Assembly: GCA_004193285.1 (NCBI GenBank)
Contig: SECP01000010.1
Span: forward strand, 1 to 64,000
DNA from: Myxococcales bacterium
Lineage (GTDB): Bacteria > Myxococcota_A > Polyangia > Polyangiales > Polyangiaceae
DNA: 64,000 nt
Direction: 5' to 3'
Shown here one piece after another: positions 8,977 to 17,595 of this stretch. The translations under genes and the position numbers were made by a program. The notes below the pieces were generated by a model. The model did no database searches and was not told the origin of the DNA. It saw nothing but the letters and a program-made list of their open reading frames with translations. Position 1 is the first letter of the stretch. Each line of letters opens with the position of its first letter.

Positions 8977-9597
8977 TCAGAATAGGAACGAGACGCCGAA
9001 CGAGAACGTGGGGTAGCCGAGACGCATCGTGAGCGTGATGTTATCAGTCAGGTGGAAGCGGCCGCCGGCGTAGAACACGAACGGGTCGAATTTGAAGTGG
9101 CCGTCTTGCACGTACAGCGCGACCCCCGGCTCGCCGAAGACGGACCAGCGCCGATGCAGCCAGAAATTCCACTGCATCACGACCGGCACGAAGAAGTAGT
9201 CGATGTCCCCGTCCGCGCCGCCCGAGATGCGGCGGCAGATGGGCACGCCGGCCGGACCGGAGACGCGCTGCTCGCAGTAGCCGCGCGGACCCTGCCAGCC
9301 GTCGTAGCGCAGGTAGTCCAGCCCGAAGCCGAGCGCGACGGAGTTGTTGAGCTTCGGGATGAACCCGTTTTTGACGAGCTCCACGCTGCCGCGCACGCCG
9401 AAGCCAAAGCCGGTTCCCGCGCCGTAGCCGGGCGGATTGAACAGACCGAGGGCGAGGTGCGGCTCGAGCTCGAACACGTAGGAGGGGCGGTCCCCCGGGC
9501 GCTTGATGGTGCTCTGGGCGCTCGCCGGGAGCGCAAAACACAGGCAAAACGTGGCAAGAAGCGCGAGCCAGAGCGCGCGCAGCGAGCGGCGGCTCAT
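8977..9597 (-). CDS. Outer-membrane beta-barrel protein with signal peptide
   Basis: The ATG at 9597 gives 206 residues. It begins with a clear Sec signal peptide (basic MSRRSLR, then ALWLALLATFCLCFALPASAQ with cleavage after ASA-Q). The rest alternates polar and hydrophobic residues with many aromatic and glycine residues, for example LEPHLALGLF, FGFGVRGSVELV and VVMQWNFWL. It ends in TFSFGVSFLF, a typical barrel C-terminal strand ending in Phe. One Cys pair (YCEQ...PICRR) could form a disulphide. Its start overlaps the stop of the cysteine-rich lipoprotein gene by 4 bp, so the two are translated together and probably work together at the cell surface. Confidence 0.78.
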   Translation of the reverse strand: MSRRSLRALWLALLATFCLCFALPASAQSTIKRPGDRPSYVFELEPHLALGLFNPPGYGAGTGFGFGVRGSVELVKNGFIPKLNNSVALGFGLDYLRYDGWQGPRGYCEQRVSGPAGVPICRRISGGADGDIDYFFVPVVMQWNFWLHRRWSVFGEPGVALYVQDGHFKFDPFVFYAGGRFHLTDNITLTMRLGYPTFSFGVSFLF

Positions 9598-10115
9598 GAG
9601 CAACCTCCGCATGCCACGTTGCCGTTGCTGCACTGGGTTTCGCCGCCGCCCAAGCACGTCACGTCGCAGTCGTTCACCGAAATGCACTCCACTTGGCACG
9701 CCCCGGCACATTCGATGGCGCAGGTGGTGAGGTTGGCGCAGCGCACCACGCTGCCGTCGCCCACCCTCGCTCCACAGCGGTCCGTATCGTGGCAATCGAA
9801 GTTGCAGTTGGCGCCGCACTCCATCCCGCAGGCGGTCGTGTTGTGGCACTCGAAGCTGCAGTCATTGCCGCAAACGGTGCTGCACTCCTTCACGTCGAAG
9901 CACTCCGAGTGGCAGTCGTCTTCGCACACCATGCCGCACCGATCCATCTGGAAGCAACGCGGGGCGCAGCCGTCGTCGTTGCAGCCGAAGTAGCAGTCGG
10001 TCGTGTTGCTGCATTCGCAGGGCTCACCCGCGTCGCAGTAGTCGTGATCGTTGCAGCCGAAGAGGCCTACGCTCAGTGAGAGCGCAATACCAAAGGCGGA
10101 GAGCAGGCGCCGCAT
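9594..10115 (-). CDS. Cysteine-repeat lipoprotein
   Basis: This 173-residue lipoprotein has signal peptide MRRLLSAFGIALSLSVG and lipobox LFGC, with the lipidated Cys at 21. By my count there are 31 cysteines. In the middle they follow a regular pattern C-x3-C-x3-C-x5-C-x3 with a period of 18 residues (for example CEDDCHSECFDVKECSTV, then the same spacing again). The loops are acidic or Asn/Thr-rich. The regularity suggests a disulphide- or metal-stabilised solenoid on the outer membrane or cell surface. It precedes and overlaps (ATGA) the barrel gene at 8977-9597. I recognise no named family. The order of genes makes it the first gene of a two-gene operon. Confidence 0.78.
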   Translation of the reverse strand: MRRLLSAFGIALSLSVGLFGCNDHDYCDAGEPCECSNTTDCYFGCNDDGCAPRCFQMDRCGMVCEDDCHSECFDVKECSTVCGNDCSFECHNTTACGMECGANCNFDCHDTDRCGARVGDGSVVRCANLTTCAIECAGACQVECISVNDCDVTCLGGGETQCSNGNVACGGCS

Positions 10116-10187
10116 GTTGCGCGGACTATGCCACCTGGAACCGCTACCACCAATGAAATCGCGCGGTTCCGCGCCCGCAAGGCTGCC

Positions 10188-10796
10188 TCAGCGCCACCGC
10201 AGCGAATTGCCCTGCGCGTCGCGAAAACTACCAGTTGCGCACAAGATGGCGTCGATGAACGTCCAAAAACCGAAGCCGCCGCAAGTGACGAGCTTGAGTA
10301 TCCCCAGGCCGGTTTGCCCGAGCATGAAACGATCCACCCCGAAGCTACCGGCCAGAATACCCGCGAGCAGCACGTGGTTGCCGTTGACGGTCGGTACGCC
10401 GACGACTTCGCGCGGCATCGCCAGGGGCTTGCCCTCGCTGTCTTTCGGCTCCCCCACCGTGAGGAGGATCAAATCGATCATCGTCCACAAACCGAAACCC
10501 CCGAGGGTGAGTAGCTTGAGGATGCCGAGCAGCACCTGACCGCGATAGAAGCGGTCGAGCCCGCAGATCAGGAACATGGCGGGCACGTAGGCGAGCACGA
10601 GGGCGGTCGCACGCGTCTTGTCCGACTCGCCCGTGACCGCCAAGGCCTGATCGAACACGGGCGGTGCGTACGGATTGGCGCCGTAGCCGTAGCCGCCCGG
10701 CGCTGGCGGCCCGTAGCCACCCGGACCCGGAGGAGGGCCGTAGCCGCCTGGAGGCTGACCGTACCCACCCGGCCCTGGCGGCGAACCGTACGACAT
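10188..10796 (-). CDS. Tandem TM2-domain membrane protein with Gly/Pro/Tyr-rich N-terminus
   Basis: The ATG at 10796 gives 202 residues. The first ~60 are a low-complexity GGYGxPPGPGGYG-type tail, probably cytoplasmic. Then come two TM2 units. Unit one includes LICGLDRFYRGQVLLGILKL followed by TLGGFGLWTMIDLILL. Unit two includes FGVDRFMLGQTGLGILKL followed by TCGGFGFWTFIDAIL. The conserved G-x-D-R-F and GGFGxWTxID signatures are both duplicated. TM2 proteins are small two-helix membrane proteins of mostly unknown role. Tandem duplication gives four membrane helices. The gene is divergent from the MglA-like GTPase, whose start lies 124 bp away. Confidence 0.85.
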   Translation of the reverse strand: MSYGSPPGPGGYGQPPGGYGPPPGPGGYGPPAPGGYGYGANPYAPPVFDQALAVTGESDKTRATALVLAYVPAMFLICGLDRFYRGQVLLGILKLLTLGGFGLWTMIDLILLTVGEPKDSEGKPLAMPREVVGVPTVNGNHVLLAGILAGSFGVDRFMLGQTGLGILKLVTCGGFGFWTFIDAILCATGSFRDAQGNSLRWR

Positions 10797-10920
10797 GGCG
10801 CAACGTATCAAACGAACAATGCGCTGTAAATTGCCGCAATCACTGGATAGATCGCGGAATGTCTGCATGTGGTGTGGCGGCGCCCTTGCGGCGCGTGCCT
10901 CGCCCGCGTTAGCAAGTGTC

Positions 10921-11781
10921 ATGGCGTCCTTCGATTCCGAGCGGAAGTGCCACGTCGTGCGCATCGTTTACGACGGCCCAGGCTTCGCCGGCAAGACGAC
11001 GAACCTGAAGCGTGTGCACGAGATCATTCCGCCCAGTCGGCGCAGCGAGATCGTGACCCCGGCCGAGCTGAAGGGTCGCACCATGTTCTTCGATTGGCTC
11101 GAAATCGAGGGGCCGCGCCAAGGCGGCGTCGGGCTCTATTTCCAGCTGATTACCGTGCCGGGGCAGATCGAGCGCAACTACCGGCGTCGTCCGTTGGTGG
11201 CGATGGCGGACGTGATCGTCTTCGTGTGCGACTCGAGCCCGGGCGCCATTGCGGACACGCAGCGCACGTTCGCGCGGCTTCGAGCCTCCATCAAACGCCG
11301 CACGGAACCCGTGAGCATCATCGTGCAGGCGAACAAGCAGGACGTGGAGGGCGCGCTCAGTCCGGCCATGCTGCGCCGCAAGCTGCGCTTGGACGGTTCG
11401 ATTCCGATGATCTCGGCCAACGCGGCGAGCGGCGACGGCGTGCGCGCCACCCTGAACGAAGCCATGCGCGTGGGCGTTCGGTCACTGAAGGGCGCCGAGC
11501 TGACGCCGCTCATCGCCGAGTTTGCCAACGCGGACAACCTGTTCGACCACGTGCTCACGTTCGAGGACCTGCCGAGCGCCGGCCCGGTGGACGTGGAAGA
11601 GGTCAACGTTCGCGCGGAAGACATCGACGTGGAGGCGCAAGAGATGGCCGCTCACCTCGGCGCGTCTTCGCTGGACGCGCTCGAAGCACGCGCGCGGCGC
11701 GCGGCGGCGCGGAGTGGGCTCCACCCGCTCGAGGCTCCCGCTGACGGAGCTGATGGCGCCGAAGGCGCTTCGCGACCCTGA
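10921..11781 (+). CDS. MglA-like small GTPase with C-terminal extension
   Basis: The ATG at 10921 gives 286 residues. G1 is GPGFAGKTTNL, G3 is TVPGQ, and G4 is NKQD, all with the spacing of the bacterial MglA family of Ras-like GTPases that set polarity and drive gliding or pilus motility in myxobacteria. The G-domain covers about residues 1-190. It is followed by a ~95-residue extension containing an acidic block (VEEVNVRAEDIDVEAQE) and an Ala/Arg-rich end, which canonical 195-residue MglA lacks. No mglB-type Roadblock gene is adjacent. It is therefore a paralogue and may act in another switch. An upstream in-frame start at 10795 would overlap the divergent TM2 gene and is unlikely. Confidence 0.85.
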   Translation: MASFDSERKCHVVRIVYDGPGFAGKTTNLKRVHEIIPPSRRSEIVTPAELKGRTMFFDWLEIEGPRQGGVGLYFQLITVPGQIERNYRRRPLVAMADVIVFVCDSSPGAIADTQRTFARLRASIKRRTEPVSIIVQANKQDVEGALSPAMLRRKLRLDGSIPMISANAASGDGVRATLNEAMRVGVRSLKGAELTPLIAEFANADNLFDHVLTFEDLPSAGPVDVEEVNVRAEDIDVEAQEMAAHLGASSLDALEARARRAAARSGLHPLEAPADGADGAEGASRP

Positions 11782-11809
11782 GTCTGAGTGGGCGGCGCTG
11801 GCCGCTGGC

Positions 11810-12202
11810 TCAGCCGTTGGCCGCGACGACGACCGCGGCCGCGAAGCCGCCCGCAATGACCAGGCTGGCCGACACCGCGAGCAGCGCGCGCAAGCGAAGG
11901 TGAGCGCGGCGCTGCGGATCCAAGACCGCTTCGCTCCCGTGGTCCGCGCCACGTGCGCCCTTCAGCCCGTAGTACACGCAGATGCCGAGGCTGCCGGAGA
12001 TGAGCAGGTACGCCGAGAGCGCGGCCGGCAAGGCGACCAGCCAGCCGAGCTTTTTGGTCAGCCCGAGCTCCGAGGCCAAGAGGGCCCAGCCGAGGGCGAC
12101 GCCGCCCATGATGACGCCCAACCGCACCGCGCGGCTGCGGGCGCGTTCTCCGAGGTTCTGCTGCTGGTGGCAACCGAGCATCTGCCCTAAAAGTAAGCCC
12201 AT
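11810..12202 (-). CDS. Small three- to four-helix membrane protein, unknown function
   Basis: From the ATG at 12202 the product has 130 residues. It starts MGLLLGQMLGCHQQQN. It has hydrophobic segments around LGVIMGGVALGWALLASELG, LGWLVALPAALSAYLLIS with LGICVYYG, and LLAVSASLVIAGGFAAAVVV. No family is recognised. A longer start at 12235 would overlap the divergent transporter's upstream region and gives a poorer N-terminus. It is convergent with the GTPase gene (28 bp gap). It sits between that gene and the carrier-type transporter, about 60 bp from the latter's start. Confidence 0.5.
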   Translation of the reverse strand: MGLLLGQMLGCHQQQNLGERARSRAVRLGVIMGGVALGWALLASELGLTKKLGWLVALPAALSAYLLISGSLGICVYYGLKGARGADHGSEAVLDPQRRAHLRLRALLAVSASLVIAGGFAAAVVVAANG

Positions 12203-12261
12203 ACCTTTTGCGCCGCAAGCCGGCCGACCCCCCAAAGTTCGTTCGTGACGAGATTCTCTCC

Positions 12262-14964
12262 GTGAAAAGCGCCGCTCTGTCCCGCACTGTCGGCCGCTTC
12301 GTGGACCTCCGCGCTGGTGAGGGTGTGGTCTTTTTGCGGGCTTTCTTCGTCCTGCTGCTCACGATCTCCGCCCATACGGTACTGGAGACCGCGCGGGACG
12401 CGCTGTTTTTGACCAAGCTGGCTCCGCGAAACCTGGCTTTCGTCTATGTCGCCACCGCGGTCTTCACGATTGCCCTCACGCCGCTCAGCGTGAGGCTGAC
12501 GCGCGCGGCCGGGAGCAAAAATGCGCTCGTGGTCTCGTTGCTGGTCTCGGCTTTCTCCGCGGCCTACTTCCGCATACGTCCGCCCGGCGCCGCGAGCGTG
12601 TTCAGCCTGTATGTGTTCGGCGCACTCTCTGCCACCGTCCTGGTCGGCCAGTTTTGGCAGCTCGCGGGCACCCTGTTCACCGCGGCGCAGAGCCGGCGAT
12701 TGTTCGGGCCACTCGCCTCCGGAGGCGTGCTCGGCGGCGTGGGTGGAGGCGCGGTCGCGGCCCTGCTGCTGCACGTCGTGCCCGTGCACGGCCTGCTCGG
12801 TGTCGCGTCACTGCTCTACTTCGCCTCTGCGCTCGTCGCGACGCAGCTCAACTTGGAGGACACGGTCGCGGCGAGCCCCGGGGGCCGCTTGGGGTCGAGC
12901 CCGACCGCGAGCCGAGCGCCGCTCGGCCCGCAGCTCTCCACGGTCCGTCACGACCCGTTCCTCATCCGCCTGGCGCTGATCGCGGCGCTCTCGATCGCGC
13001 TCTCGGTGGTGGTGGACTACCTGTACAAGGCCAAGGTCTCTCGGACCGTCGCGCCCGAGGATCTCGGTGAGTTCTTCGCGCGTTATCAGCTGGTGTTGAG
13101 CCTGGGGGCGCTGGTGCTGCAGCTGGCCATCACGGGCCCGGTGGTGCAGCGCGTGGGGGTCGTCGGCTTGGCGCTGACGGGGCCCTTGTTGCTGAGCGCG
13201 GGCGCCACTCTCACCGCGCTGCTGGGCGCACCATTTTGGATCGTCGTGCTGCTCAAGGGAACGGACACTTCGCTGCGCAACTCGCTCGGGCGCGTCGCGG
13301 GCGAGCTGCTTTGGGCGCCGGTGGAGCAGCAGGCCCGCGCGCGAGGTTTCGTGGATCTGGTCGTCACGCGCGTGGCGCAAGCGGTGGCGGGCGGCGTGCT
13401 GCTCGCGGCCACGATGCAGCGCGAGTTCCGTCCGGGCCACCTTGCCGCCACCGCCGCGACGCTGGCGGTGCTGTGGTTGGCGGTCGGCATCGGCATCAGA
13501 AAACCGTACATCGCTCTGTTTCGGCAGGCGCTCAGCCGCGGCAGTGAGGAACGCGAGTTCATGCTCGCGGAGCTGGACCTCACCTCGGTAGAGACGCTGG
13601 TCGAGGCACTGGCGCGGCCCGAGCCCGCCGAGGTCATCGCGGCGATGAACGTGCTCGCCGAGCGCAAGCGCGAACGCCTCATTCCCGCGCTGATTCTGCT
13701 GCACGGCGACGAGGGAGTGCTGCTGCGGGCGCTCGAGATACTGGGGCCCAGCAGGCGCCGGGACTGGTTCTCGCTCGGCGAGCGGCTGCTCAAATCACCG
13801 TCGGCGGCGGTGCAGCAGGCCGCAGTGCGCGCCTTCGCCCTCGCCGGCGAGGTAGACATCTTGGATCACGTGGCCGCGCACGGTAGCCCCGCGCTGCGCA
13901 CCTTCGCGACGCTGTACCTGGCGCAGCTGGGCGGGCACGTGATGGACGGCGACCCGCTCACCTGGCAGCTCTTCTCGGACGACGACGACGACCACTCATT
14001 GAAGCTCGCGTTCATCGAGTCGCTCGCCGCCCACCCGACCGCGGATACTCCGCGGCTGCTGCTCGCGTTCGCGCGCCTCCCTGCGCTGGCCAGCGCAGTG
14101 ACGGCGGCGCTCGAGACGGCGGCGGACGAAACTTGCATCGACTTTTTGATCGAGCGCCTGAAGCTCGCGGACGATCGCTTGTCGGCGCGGCGCGGGCTCG
14201 TGCGCATCGGCGCGCCCGCTCTCGAAGCGTTGTCGCGCGCGGTCACGGACCAATCGCTGGACCGGCGGGTGCGCATCCACGTGCCGCGCAGCATTTCTGC
14301 CTTCTTGTCGAAGGAGGCGCTGCACATCTTGCTGAAAATCGTGGTCGAGCACGAAAATGGGCTCGTGCGCTACAAGGCGCTCCGCGGCTTGGAGCAGATC
14401 GCGCTCGAGACATCGCTGCGCATCGAGCCGGGGCCCATCCTCCACGAAATCAACCGCAACGCGCTGGAGTACCTGCGCTTGTTCGCGGCCGAGCTCGCAC
14501 TCAAGAGCGACCGCGTCGCCGCCGCTAAGCTAGAGAGCCAGCTCGTCATCGAGCTCCTCGAGGATAAAATCGCTCAGTCGCGCGACCGGCTGGCGCGGCT
14601 GCTCCAGGTGCTGCACCGGGGCGACGACATCCCCGCCATCTTCGCGGCACTCACCTCACGGGACCGCCGGCGCCGCGGTCGCGCGGTCGAGTTTTTGGAC
14701 GCGCTCATCCGCGGGCTGGATCGCGCGGCGGACGAGGTAGCGCCGCTGCTCCGGCTCGTCGTGGACGACCTGCCGGACGAGCTCCGTGCGGAGCGAGCTC
14801 AGGAGCTGGTCGGCTCGTTCGTGGACGCGCGGGGCGCGCTCACCGCCTTGTCACGGGACCCGGACAGCATCGTCAGCTCGCTCTCCACCCGCGCCCTACG
14901 CGAGCTCGGCTCGCTGCCCCCGCCGGCGCCGCCGCTCGCGGTGCTCACGGAGCGACCCGCATGA
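12262..14964 (+). CDS. ADP/ATP-carrier-like (NTT/Tlc) transporter fused to HEAT-like repeats
   Basis: The GTG at 12262 gives 900 residues; an in-frame TTG at 12208 is the alternative. Residues ~20-430 are a polytopic membrane part with the look of the bacterial/plastid nucleotide-translocase family: VFLRAFFVLLLTISAHTVLE, FVYVATAVFTIALTPLSVRL, then LFGPLASGGVLGGVGGG and a GTDTSLRNSLGRV-type cytoplasmic loop. Residues ~430-880 are soluble helical repeats of HEAT type (EPAEVIAAMNVLAERKRERL and similar units). Canonical family members swap ATP for ADP, but members in free-living bacteria have unproven substrates. The gene overlaps the following cNMP-binding gene by 4 bp, so the two products are probably partners. 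A second family member lies at 18937-20313 in the converging operon. Confidence 0.8.
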   Translation: MKSAALSRTVGRFVDLRAGEGVVFLRAFFVLLLTISAHTVLETARDALFLTKLAPRNLAFVYVATAVFTIALTPLSVRLTRAAGSKNALVVSLLVSAFSAAYFRIRPPGAASVFSLYVFGALSATVLVGQFWQLAGTLFTAAQSRRLFGPLASGGVLGGVGGGAVAALLLHVVPVHGLLGVASLLYFASALVATQLNLEDTVAASPGGRLGSSPTASRAPLGPQLSTVRHDPFLIRLALIAALSIALSVVVDYLYKAKVSRTVAPEDLGEFFARYQLVLSLGALVLQLAITGPVVQRVGVVGLALTGPLLLSAGATLTALLGAPFWIVVLLKGTDTSLRNSLGRVAGELLWAPVEQQARARGFVDLVVTRVAQAVAGGVLLAATMQREFRPGHLAATAATLAVLWLAVGIGIRKPYIALFRQALSRGSEEREFMLAELDLTSVETLVEALARPEPAEVIAAMNVLAERKRERLIPALILLHGDEGVLLRALEILGPSRRRDWFSLGERLLKSPSAAVQQAAVRAFALAGEVDILDHVAAHGSPALRTFATLYLAQLGGHVMDGDPLTWQLFSDDDDDHSLKLAFIESLAAHPTADTPRLLLAFARLPALASAVTAALETAADETCIDFLIERLKLADDRLSARRGLVRIGAPALEALSRAVTDQSLDRRVRIHVPRSISAFLSKEALHILLKIVVEHENGLVRYKALRGLEQIALETSLRIEPGPILHEINRNALEYLRLFAAELALKSDRVAAAKLESQLVIELLEDKIAQSRDRLARLLQVLHRGDDIPAIFAALTSRDRRRRGRAVEFLDALIRGLDRAADEVAPLLRLVVDDLPDELRAERAQELVGSFVDARGALTALSRDPDSIVSSLSTRALRELGSLPPPAPPLAVLTERPA

Positions 14965-15920
14965 CCATCGCCGACAGCGCGCGTCTGAAGCGCGAAATCC
15001 TCCTTCGTTCGATGTTTCCGAGCATGCCGGTGGCGGCGCACGTCCGCTTCATCGAGCTGCTGGAGGACGTCGAGCTGGCCGCGGGCAAGGTCCTGTTCGA
15101 CGTGGGCGACCCGCCGGACCGCTTTCTCTTCTTGGTGGAGGGCCGCGTGACGATGGAGCGCCCGGGCGAGCGCGCTTGGGAGTTTGCCCCGCTCGCAGTC
15201 GTCGGGGTGATGGACGCGATCATGGAGCGACCGCGCACCCGAAACTGTCGCGCGCTCGAGCTCAGCCGCTTCCTCTCGCTCCGGATCGCTGACTGGTTCG
15301 ACATGCTCGAGGACAACGGGCAGATCGCGCGCGCCGCCATCCGCAACTTCGCGACCCAGCTGCACGGGCGCTGGCGCGAGCTGGCTCCCCGCGTAGAGCG
15401 GCAGAGCGAGCTCCCGCCGCCCTTGGCGACCGGCCCCATGGAGACCTACGACAAGATCCTCGCGCTGCGTCGCGCCGGGTTCCTCCGCTCCGCGGGCATG
15501 CAAGCGATCGCGAGCTTGGCGACGGTGGCGGAGCCGCTTCACCTTCGAGCGGGCGAGACGTTGTTCGAGCTCGGCAGCGACGCGGAGATGCTCTACGTGC
15601 TCACGCGCGGCAGCATCGAGCTGACCGCGCCGGGCGATTTTCGATACACGCACCGGCGCGGTGACTTGGTCGGGGGAGCGGCGGCCTTCTGCCACGCGCT
15701 CCCGGGCTACGCCGCGCGAGCCCTCGGCGACGCGACGTTGCTCTGCATTTCCGAGCAGGACTTCTACGATCAGGCGGAGGAGCACGGGCGGCTCACCCGC
15801 GGCACCCTCAAGTACCTGATTTCAGAGCTCGAGCCGCTCCTGGAGGTCGACGAATCCTCGGCCTCGACGACCTCCGCGCCGATGGCGCTGCGCCCGCCTC
15901 AGGTCACTTCGGGCGCTTGA
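14961..15920 (+). CDS. Protein with two cyclic-nucleotide-binding-type domains
   Basis: This 319-residue protein has no membrane segment or DNA-binding motif. Two CAP_ED-like beta-barrel domains are seen. The first spans ~residues 20-135 (LLEDVELAAGKVLFDVGDPPDRFLFLVEG). The second spans ~165-290 (TVAEPLHLRAGETLFELGSDAEMLYVLTRG, then HRRGDLVGGAAAFC). The second keeps the G-E-x-L-F-x-x-G entry but the phosphate-binding cassette (GELALL-type) is poorly kept in both, so nucleotide binding is unproven. It is translationally coupled to the transporter-HEAT gene (ATGA overlap at 14961), which suggests it gates or senses for that protein. Its last 17 bp overlap the convergent lipoprotein gene. Confidence 0.78.
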   Translation: MTIADSARLKREILLRSMFPSMPVAAHVRFIELLEDVELAAGKVLFDVGDPPDRFLFLVEGRVTMERPGERAWEFAPLAVVGVMDAIMERPRTRNCRALELSRFLSLRIADWFDMLEDNGQIARAAIRNFATQLHGRWRELAPRVERQSELPPPLATGPMETYDKILALRRAGFLRSAGMQAIASLATVAEPLHLRAGETLFELGSDAEMLYVLTRGSIELTAPGDFRYTHRRGDLVGGAAAFCHALPGYAARALGDATLLCISEQDFYDQAEEHGRLTRGTLKYLISELEPLLEVDESSASTTSAPMALRPPQVTSGA

Positions 15921-17595
15921 GCGCCTCGGGCCGCTCCACGCCCGCGAGGCGGTACCCGCTCGTTCCCTGATCGTACAGGTGGACGCGCAACGGACCGGGC
16001 GCGTACCCGTTCGTGATGTCCAGCACCACGTAGCGCTCCGGATCCTCTGCGGGGACCGAAGGCGGGAGGGCGCGGTGCGGTATATCCACGCAGACGTCTG
16101 GTGCGGCGACGCGGCGAAAGCGAGGCTTGCCCGCCGGCTCGAGATCGGCGCCGCGGTAGAGGTACGCGCGAAACGACATCTCTTCGTTCGGCACGATGCC
16201 GGTCGCACGCGCGAGATCCACGCCGCAGACGCCCTCTTGGTTCGCGCTGATGCGCCCGATCGGCGACACCTTCGCGAAGTAACGCTGCAAGATGGCGCGC
16301 CGACGCGCGATGAGCGTCTCGGTCAGGTAGCGCTCGCTGATGGTGTCGTACTGGCCAACCTTGACCACGGCCGTCGTGAGCTCGTCGTCGAAGCCGGCGA
16401 GGATGCGCGCCATCCACGCGCCGTCCTGCTCCGTCATGCGCATGAAGGCAGGGTTCGGGTACTCGCCGCGCCATTCTTGCGGATCGAAATCACGCGCGCT
16501 GAAGTAGCCGAAGATGCCGCCCGTGAGGCGCGCCTTTTCCCAGGGCCGCTCGATGGTGCCGAGGGTGATGAAGTCCTCACCGACGTGACCGCCGTCGAAG
16601 ATGTACGAGTTACCCAGGCGCCGGGAAATGCCGTCTACCGCCCACTGGCTGCCGAAGCAGTCACCCATGTCGATGATGTAGTGGCGGACGTAGCCCGGGC
16701 CGTCTTTGCGACCTTTTTCCGCGGGCAAGAACACGTCCATCGTGTTCTGCTCGCGGCTGTCGAAATGGTTGAGCCACGCGGCGACGAGCCTGCCCGCGCG
16801 TACCTCACGCCGGTCCTCGTGGGGAATGACGTCGTTGGGGTCGTCGTCGCGGGTGCCCTCGTAGCGATAGGGACCGATCGGTTTGCCGGGCAGCCACGAC
16901 GAGGCGACCATGCGAACGAGGCCGTTGCGGTGCGAGGCGGTCTTCAGGACGGCACCGAGAGCGGCTTCATCGAACGGGCGAGTCACGCCCTCGTTGTTGG
17001 TGACGGTGAGCCCCGGCTTCAGCTTCAGTAGCGAAGGGCGGAAGTACACGACCGTATCGCACGCCGAGTAATAGCCGACCGCGTGGTAGACGCGGGAGGC
17101 GATCGCGGTGGCACCGGTGGCGCGGTCCGGCGCGTCGTCGGTGTCTACCTTCAGCATGAACTTGCCGAGGCCTTCGATGTTGACGCGGAAGCCCGGGTTG
17201 GCGCCGTTGTCCTTCCCCTTGTCGATCGTCCACGTCCCATCCGGGGCGTTCGGGTCCAGGACCGCGTCGTCGCACGCGCCGCGCGTCACTTCTTCTGCGG
17301 TCATGCGCCGCACGCCGAGACGATTCTCGAACCAGCTGGAGTCCGGCACTTCGTCCAGCGCGTTGACGTTCGTGGCCGCCCCCGCCGGGTCCACCGCGAA
17401 GAAGCGGGAAATCGGGTGGAATACCATGTAGTTCGCGCCGTCCCAAGCGAACGGGGAGTAGTACTCCTCCGGAGCGGCGGCGAACGGCGCATCGTCTGCA
17501 TCGCGAGTGAGCGGCGCCTTGAGGGGGAAGCGCGCGGACGAAGCGCAGCCGACGAGCGCCAAAAACAGCAGACCGAATCTAAGCTTAGAAGCCAC
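15904..17595 (-). CDS. Lipoprotein with kinase-like catalytic constellation, unknown family
   Basis: This 563-residue protein has signal peptide MASKLRFGLLFLALVGC, lipobox LVGC and lipidated Cys17, so it is exported. I see a protein-kinase-like set of residues: a candidate ATP lysine in KFMLKVD (K149), a catalytic-loop-like HFDSREQN (H277, D279, N284) with the exact HxDxxxxN spacing of HRDLKPEN, and a DFG-like DMGD (D309) after a basic strand YVRHYIID. The wide lysine-to-Asp distance recalls HipA/PI4K-like kinases. I recall similar hypothetical lipoproteins in Acidobacteriota-type genomes. It is the last gene of an operon with an Omp85 barrel and a carrier-type transporter, overlapping the barrel gene by 11 bp. 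Kinase activity is inference; the lipoprotein call is firm. Confidence 0.72.
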   Translation of the reverse strand: MASKLRFGLLFLALVGCASSARFPLKAPLTRDADDAPFAAAPEEYYSPFAWDGANYMVFHPISRFFAVDPAGAATNVNALDEVPDSSWFENRLGVRRMTAEEVTRGACDDAVLDPNAPDGTWTIDKGKDNGANPGFRVNIEGLGKFMLKVDTDDAPDRATGATAIASRVYHAVGYYSACDTVVYFRPSLLKLKPGLTVTNNEGVTRPFDEAALGAVLKTASHRNGLVRMVASSWLPGKPIGPYRYEGTRDDDPNDVIPHEDRREVRAGRLVAAWLNHFDSREQNTMDVFLPAEKGRKDGPGYVRHYIIDMGDCFGSQWAVDGISRRLGNSYIFDGGHVGEDFITLGTIERPWEKARLTGGIFGYFSARDFDPQEWRGEYPNPAFMRMTEQDGAWMARILAGFDDELTTAVVKVGQYDTISERYLTETLIARRRAILQRYFAKVSPIGRISANQEGVCGVDLARATGIVPNEEMSFRAYLYRGADLEPAGKPRFRRVAAPDVCVDIPHRALPPSVPAEDPERYVVLDITNGYAPGPLRVHLYDQGTSGYRLAGVERPEALKRPK

